Origin: Desmonostoc muscorum LEGE 12446
Lineage (GTDB): Bacteria; Cyanobacteriota; Cyanobacteriia; Cyanobacteriales; Nostocaceae
DNA length: 64,000 nt
Assembly: GCF_015207005.2 (NCBI RefSeq)
Contig: NZ_JADEXS020000001.1
Coordinates: 7,029,001 to 7,093,000, forward strand
Reading direction: 5' to 3'
Under the pieces are notes generated by a model. It was not told where the DNA came from. It saw only the letters and a program-made list of their open reading frames with translations, and did no database searches. Below, piece after piece: positions 1 through 8,315 of the stretch. The number at the start of each line of letters is the position of its first letter. Positions within the stretch are counted from its first letter, which is position 1. Position numbers and translations under genes: made by a program.

Positions 1-47
1 CTGTCAACTAGAGAATCTATTCACAAACTAAGCTTGGGAAAAGGTAC

Positions 48-806
48 ATGGGAAGCATAGTTATAAATTCCCCAAAGGTGGAGCTGTGGTCAACGAGCTC
101 TACTGAAGAAGTGGAAGCAGTGATTCGAGCCGTTTATAAGCAAGTTTTGGGTAACGCTCACTTGTTAGAAAGTGAGCGGCTCGTGACTGGTGAATCGCAA
201 CTGCGCGATCGCCAAATCAGCGTTCGTGACTTTGTGCGAATCGTCGCTAAATCCGAGATTTACCGGACTCGGTTTTTTGAAAGCACTGCTCCCTATCGGT
301 TTATTGAACTCAACTTTAAACATTTGCTAGGTCGCGCTCCCCTCGATCAGACAGAGGTTTCCGAGCATATCCGTCGTACCGTTGAAAGCGGTTATGATGC
401 TGAGATCGACTCCTACATCGATAGCCCTGAATATCAGGCTTCTTTTGGCGAAAATACTGTACCCTACTATCGGGGAAACAGCAGCCAAGTAGGGCAAAAG
501 CAAGTTGGCTATAACCGGATTTTTGGGCTTGTTCGTGGCGTAGCTGAAAGCTCAAGCTCCGTCAAGTCCTCTCAGTTGGTATACTCAGTAGCAACCAACA
601 GCACTGCTAAGATTAAGTCACCTTCTGTGATCGGTAGTACTGAAAAGAGATTTAAGATCCTCGTTCAGGGTGGAAGTGGAAAATTCAATAATCCCCTCCG
701 CCGCACCACAACCGAGTACATTGTTCCTGCTAGCAACATGACACCGCAAATTCAGCGGATCAATCGCACTAGCGGCAAGATTGTTAGCATCACAGAGATT
801 GTTTAA
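48..806 (+). CDS. cpeE: Phycoerythrin-associated rod linker polypeptide, CpeE-like
   Basis: Linker that should sit inside phycobilisome rods and join phycoerythrin hexamers on the thylakoid surface. The first ~150 residues are a PBS linker domain with family motifs such as VIRAVYKQVLGN, FVRIVAKSEIYR and [12 protein letters not shown]. The last ~55 residues (from about KRFKILVQGG) match the small CpcD-type capping domain and end in IVSITEIV. The length of 252 residues fits CpeD/CpeE linkers better than the longer CpeC. The symbol rests on gene order: cpeS, cpeT and cpeR follow, as in the cpeCDESTR operon of Fremyella diplosiphon, where cpeE precedes cpeS. A GGGAAAAGG stretch just upstream of the ATG can serve as ribosome site. 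cpeC and cpeD would lie before the window. The linker family is certain; E rather than D is inferred from position. Confidence 0.88.
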   Translation: MGSIVINSPKVELWSTSSTEEVEAVIRAVYKQVLGNAHLLESERLVTGESQLRDRQISVRDFVRIVAKSEIYRTRFFESTAPYRFIELNFKHLLGRAPLDQTEVSEHIRRTVESGYDAEIDSYIDSPEYQASFGENTVPYYRGNSSQVGQKQVGYNRIFGLVRGVAESSSSVKSSQLVYSVATNSTAKIKSPSVIGSTEKRFKILVQGGSGKFNNPLRRTTTEYIVPASNMTPQIQRINRTSGKIVSITEIV

Positions 807-810
807 AAAA

Positions 811-910
811 TAGGGATTGGGTATTGGGCATTGGGCGTTGGGCATTGGGCATAGGTTATTGTCCTTATCTCCCCAGTCCCTAGTACCCAGTACCCAGTCC
901 CCAATCCCTA
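811..910. repeat. Heptamer-type repeat cluster forming an imperfect inverted repeat between cpeE and cpeS
   Basis: The left part is iterations of TTGGGCA-like units (from TAGGGATTGGG at 811). The right part is iterations of CCCAGTA/CCCAATC-like units ending in CCCAATCCCTA at 910. The outer 11 bases of the two arms are perfect reverse complements, and the inner parts match imperfectly. Such tandem heptamers are typical intergenic repeats of Nostoc relatives. Here the repeat lies inside a presumed operon and could form a long stem in the transcript. Confidence 0.75.
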
Positions 911-1019
911 ATCCCCAAGTCCCATCAAAAGTAAAATAAACTACTATATAGACTGAGAGAATAACCTTTAGCCAAAATATTTTTGACACTGTAAGCTGTT
1001 TTTTCTAATCGCTTTTGTA

Positions 1020-1556
1020 ATGGAAATTAATGAATTTTTTGAACTTTCAATTGGACGATGGCGATCGCAACGTAGCGGTCATCATTTAGCATTCGCCCAT
1101 TTTGAAGAAGTCTTGTCTAACATTGACATTGAATCTCTATCTACCGACGACCCGACGGTGCTAGAAGTATGTAAATTACATGATATTGACTCCGCCAGTA
1201 TCACTCACCCCTTTCGCATGACTTGGGAAGGTGAATCAGACTGGGACGATAAACCAATCTCTGGTAGTACCGTGCTGGTACCAATTCCCGATATTGAAAA
1301 TCCTTCTAGAGGCAAACTGCTGCGGGAAAACGGATATGCTGAAGTAGTCCCGGCAGTAGGTAGATACCACCTGAGTGACGACGGTGTTTTTACGCTGCTG
1401 ACAGAGTATGATCTGGTTGCAGCTGAAGAGCGAATTTGGTTTGCTAACCCAAATCTGCGATTTCGCGTATCGATGATCAAAACCAGCGATGGTAAAGGCG
1501 TGACAACAGCTTCCTTTTCTTCAGAGATTCGGTCTTTGTCCAGTTCAACGAGTTAG
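1020..1556 (+). CDS. cpeS: CpeS/CpcS-family chromophore lyase
   Basis: Phycobilin lyase of the CpeS/CpcS (S/U) family, which attaches phycoerythrobilin to a conserved cysteine of a phycobiliprotein subunit. The 178-residue length is normal. The start MEINEFFELSIGRWRSQRS.HH has the family's 'F...S.G.W.SQR..HH' pattern, and 'MTWEGESDWD' and 'ERIWFANPNLRFRVSMI' are typical barrel strands. It lies 213 bp after cpeE and about 190 bp before cpeT, as in cpeESTR. The gap upstream holds a repeat cluster. The family is clear. The exact subunit and cysteine served cannot be read from the sequence. Confidence 0.9.
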   Translation: MEINEFFELSIGRWRSQRSGHHLAFAHFEEVLSNIDIESLSTDDPTVLEVCKLHDIDSASITHPFRMTWEGESDWDDKPISGSTVLVPIPDIENPSRGKLLRENGYAEVVPAVGRYHLSDDGVFTLLTEYDLVAAEERIWFANPNLRFRVSMIKTSDGKGVTTASFSSEIRSLSSSTS

Positions 1557-1746
1557 CAATATTCTGTTAAAAGATTAAATCAGTAACGAGTGCTTACTGA
1601 ATAATTGTTAAAGGAATCATTTAGTACAATATTGCAAAAATAAACCTACCATGTGAAATAGGCAGAACACCTAAAGGATAAAATCTCTTTACTTTTGCCT
1701 TTTGCCTTCTTGCACTAATTTTGTCTTGTCACTCCTGAGGTTGAAT

Positions 1747-2376
1747 ATGACAATAGCCGCCAGTGACTCTAGCATCAAGTCTAGCGATTTGCTCACCTTA
1801 GCTTGTTGGATGGCAGGAGATTTTAGCAACCAAAAGCAATCTTTTGCAAATCCTCAACTTTACGCGCACATTCACATTTTTTTTCGTCCTTTACCATTTG
1901 AGTTTTTTTCTGCCGTCGGTTTTTATTCTGAACAAGTATATGACCACGATTTATGGACACCCTATCGCCAGGGAGTACATAGATTAGTAGATTTGGGCGA
2001 TCGCATTTATATCGAAAATTACAGCTTGAAAGACCCTATACTTTACGCAGGCGCTGGTCGGGAATCAGATATCCTCAAAACCATCACCCCACAGAGTATT
2101 GAACGGCGCTATAACTGTTCAATGGTTTTTGTCCGAGAAGGTGAAATGTTTCGCGGTAGTGTAGAACCAGGCAATCAATGTTTAATTCCTCGCAACGGCC
2201 GTCAGACATATCTTATTAGCGAAGTAGAAGTAACTGAGCATACCTGGATAAGTCTAGATAAAGGCATGGATATTGAAACCCATGAACAAATATGGGGTTC
2301 AACTGCTGGGCCTTTGCGGTTTGAAAAACGAGAAAGTTTTGCTGATGAATTAAATGCGGTGACCGCATTATGTTAA
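1747..2376 (+). CDS. cpeT: CpeT/CpcT-family phycobiliprotein lyase
   Basis: CpeT/CpcT (T-type) lyase family; members attach bilins at beta-subunit cysteines or assist that reaction. Recognisable segments include LACWMAGDFSNQKQSF near the start, HIHIFFRPLP, GFYSEQVYDHDLWTPYRQG, NCSMVFV and a late TWISLDKGMD. The reading frame stays open further 5' (to 1702), but the ATG at 1747 is preferred. It gives the usual length of about 209 residues and is preceded by TGAGG, whereas the upstream extension is low-complexity. The stop overlaps the cpeR start by seven bases, so the two genes are probably translationally coupled. The family is certain; CpeT rather than CpcT is inferred from the operon. Confidence 0.9.
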   Translation: MTIAASDSSIKSSDLLTLACWMAGDFSNQKQSFANPQLYAHIHIFFRPLPFEFFSAVGFYSEQVYDHDLWTPYRQGVHRLVDLGDRIYIENYSLKDPILYAGAGRESDILKTITPQSIERRYNCSMVFVREGEMFRGSVEPGNQCLIPRNGRQTYLISEVEVTEHTWISLDKGMDIETHEQIWGSTAGPLRFEKRESFADELNAVTALC

Positions 2377-2708
2377 TTCAGCTGGAATCTGTTAAACCTA
2401 AAATGTTACCTCCACTAGCTGAAAAAAAAATGCGCTGCTGGATTCGCAGTCGTCACTTGATTTGTTCAGGTAACTTTTTTATCTTCGAGACATTAGAATA
2501 TACGACGATTGAAAGGTTTTCTGAATGTGTTGCTTCTTTAGGAGGAACAGTAATATCTGTTGACCCTATTAATAAAATTTGGATGGGCGATCATCGGCAA
2601 GTCATTCTATATCAGGCAAAAGCAAGTTTACATACACCTCATCACACCTTGAAACAATACTGGATAAAATACGGTGGTTTCTACACTAGGTTTGATATCC
2701 GTGCTTGA
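2370..2708 (+). CDS. cpeR: CpeR, activator of phycoerythrin gene expression
   Basis: Small protein (112 residues) matching CpeR, which in Fremyella diplosiphon is needed for green-light expression of the phycoerythrin structural genes cpeBA. Recognised from overall similarity, for example the central KKMRCWIRSRHLICSG.FFIFETLEY and the C-terminal LKQYWIKYGGFYTRFDIRA, and from its place as last gene after cpeT, which it overlaps. CpeR has no classical helix-turn-helix that I can see here. Its presence suggests green-light-induced phycoerythrin synthesis in this strain, although cpeBA itself is not in the window. Confidence 0.88.
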   Translation: MLIQLESVKPKMLPPLAEKKMRCWIRSRHLICSGNFFIFETLEYTTIERFSECVASLGGTVISVDPINKIWMGDHRQVILYQAKASLHTPHHTLKQYWIKYGGFYTRFDIRA

Positions 2709-2754
2709 ATAATGCTGCTGCTAGCTTAGTCCAAGTTATAAATACGCTCTAATT

Positions 2755-2788
2755 GAAGAAGAATACAGAATTCAGAATTCTTCTTTTT
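2755..2788 (+). terminator. Possible weak terminator after cpeR
   Basis: AGAAGAAT (2757-2764) pairs with ATTCTTCT (2777-2784) around a short loop and is followed by a run of T. The stem is AT-rich, so strength is doubtful. Its position 50 bp after the last gene of the cpe operon fits termination. Confidence 0.4.
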
Positions 2789-3051
2789 AATTCCTCCCTT
2801 AGAGGGTTGACGGTTAACTGTTAGTGTCTCGCGGCTAATGTTCAACAATATTAGTTGTTAGTTATTAACTGTTAGCCGTCTCTTGTTTGTTAGAAAATGT
2901 AACTAAAAAACCTCCCAAAACTTGATAACTTATATCGTATCGTGAAGGGAATTAGGAAATTTTAGTGAGTAATTGTACTAATTAATCACTACCAAATACT
3001 GACCTCCCATTACTTTTAAAAATCTTCTTTTTTCAAAGGTTGTTGAAAACT
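2789..3051. other. Intergenic region with an 11 bp direct repeat upstream of the second linker gene
   Basis: TTAACTGTTAG occurs at 2814-2824 and again at 2865-2875, on either side of short AT-rich and inverted segments. This could be a regulator site or a short tandem repeat of the kind common in Nostoc. No gene is seen. The promoter of the following linker gene must lie here. Confidence 0.4.
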
Positions 3052-4056
3052 ATGCCAAGCCTTTCAGATGATGACATTAGACAAAGCCAATACCAAGCAT
3101 TTTCTCAAACAGAAACCATTGAACTGTGGTCTGGTGCTTCGGTTGATGATACCGAAATTGTGATTCGGGCGGTTTATCGGCAGGTTTTGGGCAATGCTTA
3201 TGTGATGGAAAGTGAACGCCTCATTGCCCCAGAATCACAACTCAAGCAAGGCATAATTAATGTTCGTGAGTTTGTGCGTCAAGTTGCCAAATCAGAGTTG
3301 TATCGCTCCAGATTTTTTGCTAACGTTTACCGCTATCGTGCGATTGAATTAAACTTCAAGCATCTGCTAGGTCGCGCTCCTGATGACTACTCCGAGATGA
3401 TATATCACAGCAACATTTTAGACGAACAGGGTTTTGAGGCCGATATTGATTCTTATGTTGATAGCGAGGAATATTTCAGTGCCTTTGGCGAGAATGTAGT
3501 ACCATATTACCGAGGTTATAAAACCCAAACTGGGCAAAAAATATTGGAATTTACCAATATGCTGCAACTAGTGCGGAGCAATTCTAGCAGCGACAAGAAC
3601 CTAGCATCAAATAATAAACCTCAATTGGTGCGATCGCTAATTACCAACACTCCTTACGGTAAACTCAAACCCACCGATGTTGGTGCATTGTTAGCTGAAC
3701 TGTTCAAACCCAAGCCAGAATCTGCTGCTGGAGTTAATACATTTGTTGCAGCTAGTAAAACAGCCGAACAAAGTTTGCAACAAAAAATTCAAGAACAACA
3801 AAGCCAGATTACAGCTTTACAACAACAACTAGCAGGGTTACAAACCTTTGCTAGCATCGGTGCAACACAATTTACCAGTAGTTCCCAGCTTTCTAGTTTT
3901 CAGAGTGCAGATTCATCTGCATCTTTGCAACAGCAAGCCGACGCCCAGGTAAAGCAGATTACTGCACTACAAGAGCAAATTGCTGATGCTCGACGCTTGG
4001 CCGCAGTTGGCGAAGCCCGTTTAAATAAGTGGCGCAGTCGCGTTTTTAATGGCTAA
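3052..4056 (+). CDS. Phycobilisome rod linker with C-terminal coiled-coil tail
   Basis: PBS linker domain protein of about 334 residues. The N-terminal ~160 residues carry linker motifs ([59 protein letters not shown]) closely parallel to those of the CpeE-like linker at the window start. The usual CpcD domain is absent. Instead there is a middle stretch with '[21 protein letters not shown]' and a Gln-rich, heptad-like tail ([22 protein letters not shown] and a related repeat near the end) predicted to form a coiled coil. The frame opens with a TTG at 3040, but ATG 3052 is the better start. The gene lies just downstream of cpeR, so a phycoerythrin-rod role is likely. The tail may bind another partner. 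I cannot assign a specific symbol. Confidence 0.82.
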   Translation: MPSLSDDDIRQSQYQAFSQTETIELWSGASVDDTEIVIRAVYRQVLGNAYVMESERLIAPESQLKQGIINVREFVRQVAKSELYRSRFFANVYRYRAIELNFKHLLGRAPDDYSEMIYHSNILDEQGFEADIDSYVDSEEYFSAFGENVVPYYRGYKTQTGQKILEFTNMLQLVRSNSSSDKNLASNNKPQLVRSLITNTPYGKLKPTDVGALLAELFKPKPESAAGVNTFVAASKTAEQSLQQKIQEQQSQITALQQQLAGLQTFASIGATQFTSSSQLSSFQSADSSASLQQQADAQVKQITALQEQIADARRLAAVGEARLNKWRSRVFNG

Positions 4057-4071
4057 AATCCCAACGGAATA

Positions 4072-4204
4072 CAATACGGTTCGGTTAAGGCAAGAGACGC
4101 GATAAATCGCCGTCAAGACGAAAGATTCATTATTGTAGAGACGCGATTTATCGCGTCTTTGCGATGTAGAATTTTCATCAAAAAACCTTAACCGAACCGT
4201 ATTG
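4072..4204. mobile_element. 133 bp MITE-like element with perfect 19 bp terminal inverted repeats and 10 bp flanking repeat
   Basis: The left end CAATACGGTTCGGTTAAGG (4072-4090) is the exact reverse complement of 4186-4204. The flanks 4062-4071 and 4205-4214 are both CAACGGAATA, as expected of a target-site duplication. Inside, AGACGCGATAAATCGC and GCGATTTATCGCGTCT form a second inverted repeat. There is no coding capacity, so it would need a transposase in trans. Confidence 0.85.
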
Positions 4205-4265
4205 CAACGGAATAGTCGAGTAAATCGTTTGTAGTCAGAACTTTAGTCAGAAAATTAAAGCGAAC

Positions 4266-4293
4266 GTAGGGTAGCACAGCTGTGCTACCCTAC
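4266..4293. repeat. 28 bp perfect palindrome between convergent genes
   Basis: GTAGGGTAGCACAG followed by its exact reverse complement. It lies between the convergent linker gene and the EF-hand gene and could fold in either transcript as a bidirectional terminator-like hairpin, but no T-run follows. It may instead be a dispersed palindromic repeat. Confidence 0.65.
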
Positions 4294-4343
4294 AAATGTA
4301 CAAACAGAGATAATTTATTTTCTGGAAGTCCCTAGATGAATGA

Positions 4344-5645
4344 TTAGGTTGCCAGAATTATATCAGAGTAGGCAAAAGACCAAACTGGACGCATTTTAAA
4401 GAACTCTTCAAAGGAAATTTTCAAATCTTGATTTTCATCATATTTTTTCATGTATTCTTCAACTTCATTAGAAGGTAATCCCCATTCTAGCAATAATGTC
4501 TTTAACTCAAATTCATCAATGTAACCAGTCCCATCGATATCTATTTGGTCGAAAATTATTTTGCACTTTTCTTCATTGCTAATATTTTTACCCTTGCTTA
4601 AACATTCTAGCTTCAAGCTTTCTTTTTTTAGCCGTTCTTTGACACCTTTAATCTGCCAGATTTGTTCATAAAAATTCGTGAAATGAAATTCATTCAAATC
4701 TGTGTGTCGAGCCAGAAAAGTATTGATAAAAGAATCTGGAACTTGCCACTCGTGCCAAAGAATTTTCAATTCTTCTTTATCTAAAGTTCCAGTTTTATTT
4801 GTATCCAATTGAGCAAAAACTGCTGCTGCTACTGCTTGATCGTCAAGTTGATCGGGATTGATTGATAAATGATTAGTTACCCATAATTCTTTCGCATCTT
4901 CATCTATTAATGTTTGTCTTTGACTTTCTTTTGTCCAACTGATCCAGTCTGCTGCTGTGGGATTCATAATTAACTTATAAAGAGCATTATATCCAAGGAC
5001 AAAAAGGATAAAATACAAGTTACCAGCAACACCTAATACAGAGGGGAATATCAACACACCAGCCGCCAAAATTGAAGCAGAATAAAGATTATCTTTAAAG
5101 ATTCCAAAAACAGTAAAGATAAAGTAAAATACTCGACACCAAACGTATATGCTTAGAACTAAAAATGTGTTTATTAACCAAAAATTGGAACTTGGTTCTA
5201 ACAGGAGATTAACGGCGGCATAAAGGTGTAAACTGACACAGAATAGATATGCTGGAATCATTACACTCTTAGAGCCAAAAACAATCGGTGTTTGGTAAAA
5301 AGATGAGGTGACATGACCGATTATGGCTGATAGCGCCATGATTGTAGCGGGTATTTCTGGATTACTACTAAAAAATGCAATAACACCAAACAAAACCTCT
5401 ATACTTCCAGAAATTACATGAGTTCTGATTGATAATTTCCGCTTTGGTAGCATGAGAAATTTGGGGTGTGGTGGGTTCGTGTAATGGTAGTACAAAACGT
5501 AAAAGTTACACAGAATTGATGCCCCACACAGAATTATTTTTTGATAATATTCTGTTTCCTGACCTGTAAAAGTAGTACTAAAATAAAAGCAAGCCAAGAC
5601 GTAAATGCTGAGGGGTAAAATTAGCAATGTGTTTTTGAAAAACAT
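4344..5645 (-). CDS. Multi-pass membrane protein with C-terminal EF-hands
   Basis: 433 residues in two parts. Residues 1-225 are strongly hydrophobic with about seven predicted membrane spans (for example around 8-22, 37-53, 77-92, 100-115, 130-148, 157-180 and 188-222). Residues 270-415 are soluble and carry three good EF-hand calcium loops: D281 to E292 (DTNKTGTLDKEE), D369 to E380 (DIDGTGYIDEFE) and D403 to E414 (DENQDLKISFEE). A degenerate fourth lies near 315-325, so the hands probably form two pairs. This suggests a calcium-responsive membrane protein with the sensor on one face, but I do not recognise the membrane family. It stands alone on the minus strand, convergent with the linker gene. 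Calcium binding is well supported; the function is unknown. Confidence 0.8.
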   Translation of the reverse strand: MFFKNTLLILPLSIYVLACFYFSTTFTGQETEYYQKIILCGASILCNFYVLYYHYTNPPHPKFLMLPKRKLSIRTHVISGSIEVLFGVIAFFSSNPEIPATIMALSAIIGHVTSSFYQTPIVFGSKSVMIPAYLFCVSLHLYAAVNLLLEPSSNFWLINTFLVLSIYVWCRVFYFIFTVFGIFKDNLYSASILAAGVLIFPSVLGVAGNLYFILFVLGYNALYKLIMNPTAADWISWTKESQRQTLIDEDAKELWVTNHLSINPDQLDDQAVAAAVFAQLDTNKTGTLDKEELKILWHEWQVPDSFINTFLARHTDLNEFHFTNFYEQIWQIKGVKERLKKESLKLECLSKGKNISNEEKCKIIFDQIDIDGTGYIDEFELKTLLLEWGLPSNEVEEYMKKYDENQDLKISFEEFFKMRPVWSFAYSDIILAT

Positions 5646-6251
5646 CAGAATATCAAGTTTCCTTGTTTGATTGATTAGGGGATTAGAGTTAATTTATGAA
5701 GCTGAGATTTTCCGAAGTTAATTTATCTTGCAAATCGCAACAAAGTTAATCAGCTACAATGCTGACTGCTGGTAAAAGACTTCAACCGTAATTATTTAAT
5801 TTTTGATTTAGCTATTTTTCAGATTGAATGCGTTTATTCTTCAAAAGTTGACTTCAAGTAATGAATGCCAATCAAGCTATTAAGTTTTATTCTGTAAATC
5901 CGGTTTTTTGCCAGAATTAATCAAGGGGTTTAGCGATTTCTAGTTTAGTAATAACATGCCATAAAATTGATAGCAGTATTATGCGCTCTATCCTATTCAT
6001 CTGTAAGGAGTGCTGTAATCAGGAAAAATACTTAAACTCTAAAACTCTGGTCTTGATACCACATCATTTCCTGATAGTAGTATTGTGATGATATTCAATG
6101 ACAAACAGGCTCTGATCTATACTGCGATCGCTTGACCAAATTAAATGTAGAGATGCAAAATTTACAATCTCTCAACATTTGTTAAGAACACTTCAACTGG
6201 GCTAACAACACGACAATTTCATCAATTGCTTAGCTTGCAACTGTTAAAACA
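5646..6251. other. AT-rich intergenic region, no gene seen
   Basis: About 600 bp between the start of the EF-hand gene and a repeat element. It contains only short AT-rich ORFs in all frames and one HIP1-like GCGATCGC. The promoter of the EF-hand gene should lie at its left edge. I see no RNA gene or coding remnant. Confidence 0.5.
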
Positions 6252-6573
6252 TATAGCGTTTCCTGACCTAATAAGGTAAACCTGTAGGGGCACGGCAGTG
6301 CCCATAGGTGTCAACTTAACGGGAAACCCTCGTCAAGACGTGATATTGAGTTCACTCACTGATCATCACTCAACGCGTTACCCCACCCTAACCCTCCCCT
6401 TGTAAAGGGGAGGGAACTAGATTCTTTTTTCCCCCCAATCCATCGGGGGGATTAAGGGGGGTAAAACGCCTGTGAGATACGCATTTCTTGCTTAAGTTGA
6501 CACCTATGGGCAGTGCCGTGCCCCTACACCTCGTGATATCATGTTGTACCCCATCTGAATGGGAACCGCTATA
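6252..6573. repeat. ~320 bp composite inverted-repeat element with perfect 37 bp internal arms
   Basis: The arms 6283-6319 and 6492-6528 are exact reverse complements (starting TGTAGGGGCACGGCAG). The outer ends are related too: TATAGCGTTTCC at 6252 faces GGAACCGCTATA ending at 6573. The interior holds GGGGAGGG/CCCTCCCC and CCCCCC/GGGGGG hairpins. No transposase is present. Its right end lies within a few bases of the stop codon of the beta-lactamase-fold gene, so it can act as a 3' hairpin for that transcript. Confidence 0.78.
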
Positions 6574-6575
6574 AA

Positions 6576-8195
6576 TTATCTTGGTGGGTAATACTGCGGA
6601 TTCATAACTGGAGCTTGATAACTATTTGCAGGTAGAGTATTTGCCATACCATTGGGTACAGGACTAATAATCGGAGCTTGATAACCATTCATCGGTACGC
6701 TGCTTGTGGTACCGTTGGGTAAAACAGGATTGATAATCTGGGGTTGATAACCGTTGGTAGGTACAGTGCTTGTAGTACTGCTGGGTGCAACAGAATTTTG
6801 GCTAAACTCTTGGTAAGCAGCACGAGAAATTGAGCTAATCAGTTTTTCAGCGCGGGGGTCGTTATTGGGGCGTTGCACCATCACAGCAGCTACGTAGCGC
6901 TTACCAGTGGGAACAATAATTAAACCTGCATCTGCCAGCATTGTGCCAATATCACCTGTTTTGTGGTATACTCTAGCGCCTGTTCCCAAACCGGATGGGA
7001 GCAATGAGTCTCGCTGAGTGCGGCGCAAAATATCGAGCATTAAATCACGTGATGGCATACTGACTAAATTTCCCTGACTGACAATTGCCATCAAATTCCC
7101 TAGTTCTTTGGGGCTAGTGGTGTTTGTTCCTTCTAAATCTGGTAGTTGATTGCGAATGACTGTGGTTGTCAATCCCCAACTGCGGAAACGCTGGTTTAAA
7201 GCATCTATGCCTCCCAGTCGGGCAATTAGCATATTTGTGGCTGTGTTGTCGCTGATGGTAATCATTTTAGTGGCGACTTCCAGAGCAGCGTACTGGGTTC
7301 CAGCTGGTTTGTATTGCAGATTTCCCGAACCACCTGCCATCGCATCTTGCTGCATGGTCAGCATTTCATCAAGGCGAATTTTTCCCGCGTCCACATCCTG
7401 GAAGAAGGCAATTAGAATCGGTACTTTGATTGTGCTAGCCGCAGGAAAACTGGTAGAGGCATTGATATCTACATAATTACCAGTATCCAAATCTACTAAG
7501 AAAACTCCGGGTGTGAGATTTGGGTTGCTGGTGGCCAAATTTTGCACCGCATTTTTTAAGGGGATAATTTCCTGAGATAATAATAGGCTTGAAGATGCAA
7601 CTGGGGCAGTAGGGGTGGGTTGCGGCTGCGATCGCGCCACATTACTATTACTAGATTGGGGCGCTGAATTTGTGGTGATGCGATTAGCCGGGTCTAATAC
7701 TGACAATACAGTGCCTACAATTGCCCCCATGCCAACACCCACAATTAACAACCGCAGTACATATAATATGGTTTTGGCCATTGGCTTTAACCGCGTCTTC
7801 CGTGATGAACGCCTGCCGATTTTTGGCTTTTCCATCCGCACCGTTTTAACTGTTGCAACACCCGATCGCAAGGGAGGAATTTTTCTTTTCACAGTCGGTA
7901 TCGGTTTGACTGCCGCTGGCATGACTAACTCCGATTTTACCCTGCGTGTACCCGCTGGGATTGGCACAGGACTGATGGAATTTTTTGGGCGTGCTAGCGC
8001 CCCTTGTTTGCCAGCAACAACTTGCTGCTGACTATTAGCTTTCACTTTCTTGGGTGCCACTTTTTGAACATTTTGTGGACGCTGGCGGCGGTTTAAGGGT
8101 TGACGCCGCGAGAAAGCTGTTAGTTCGTCACTTGACTCTGACACTGCTACTCCTTGTGACCCACTGGACTGTTTTCTTGCAGACTCCTGACCCAA
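6576..8195 (-). CDS. Membrane-anchored class A beta-lactamase-fold serine hydrolase
   Basis: 539 residues. A basic, Pro/Gln-rich N-terminal region (1-140) is followed by one membrane span (about 141-167), then a Ser/Pro linker and a class A beta-lactamase (beta-lactamase2) domain from about 205 to 465. Catalytic motifs are present: S254-x-x-K257 (STIK), S315-D-N317 and K412-T-G414. The topology puts the enzyme in the periplasm with a long positively charged cytoplasmic tail. The C-terminus (about 480-535) has three imperfect repeats of the type NGYQxPIINPVxPNG. Many cyanobacteria encode such proteins. They may hydrolyse beta-lactams or act on cell-wall peptides, and the sequence does not decide. 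The omega-loop Glu cannot be placed with certainty (a DLEGTNTTSP segment is the candidate). Confidence 0.85.
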   Translation of the reverse strand: MGQESARKQSSGSQGVAVSESSDELTAFSRRQPLNRRQRPQNVQKVAPKKVKANSQQQVVAGKQGALARPKNSISPVPIPAGTRRVKSELVMPAAVKPIPTVKRKIPPLRSGVATVKTVRMEKPKIGRRSSRKTRLKPMAKTILYVLRLLIVGVGMGAIVGTVLSVLDPANRITTNSAPQSSNSNVARSQPQPTPTAPVASSSLLLSQEIIPLKNAVQNLATSNPNLTPGVFLVDLDTGNYVDINASTSFPAASTIKVPILIAFFQDVDAGKIRLDEMLTMQQDAMAGGSGNLQYKPAGTQYAALEVATKMITISDNTATNMLIARLGGIDALNQRFRSWGLTTTVIRNQLPDLEGTNTTSPKELGNLMAIVSQGNLVSMPSRDLMLDILRRTQRDSLLPSGLGTGARVYHKTGDIGTMLADAGLIIVPTGKRYVAAVMVQRPNNDPRAEKLISSISRAAYQEFSQNSVAPSSTTSTVPTNGYQPQIINPVLPNGTTSSVPMNGYQAPIISPVPNGMANTLPANSYQAPVMNPQYYPPR

Positions 8196-8315
8196 AACTT
8201 AACCTTCAAGCAATATTAATGCTCAAATTCCACTTTGCCACTAAGTAGCATTTTTGTGTTTAGTTTAATATTAAATATTTTGGGGGGGGTGATTGCGTAT
8301 ATATTAAACGAATAA

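Noticed and set aside
618..989. Minus-strand ORF of 123 codons near the cpeE end
   Set aside because: It is antisense to cpeE and then reads through the heptamer repeat, giving a low-complexity peptide.
7150..8248. Plus-strand ORFs opposite the beta-lactamase-fold gene
   Set aside because: Shadow frames; the minus-strand frame has complete catalytic motifs.
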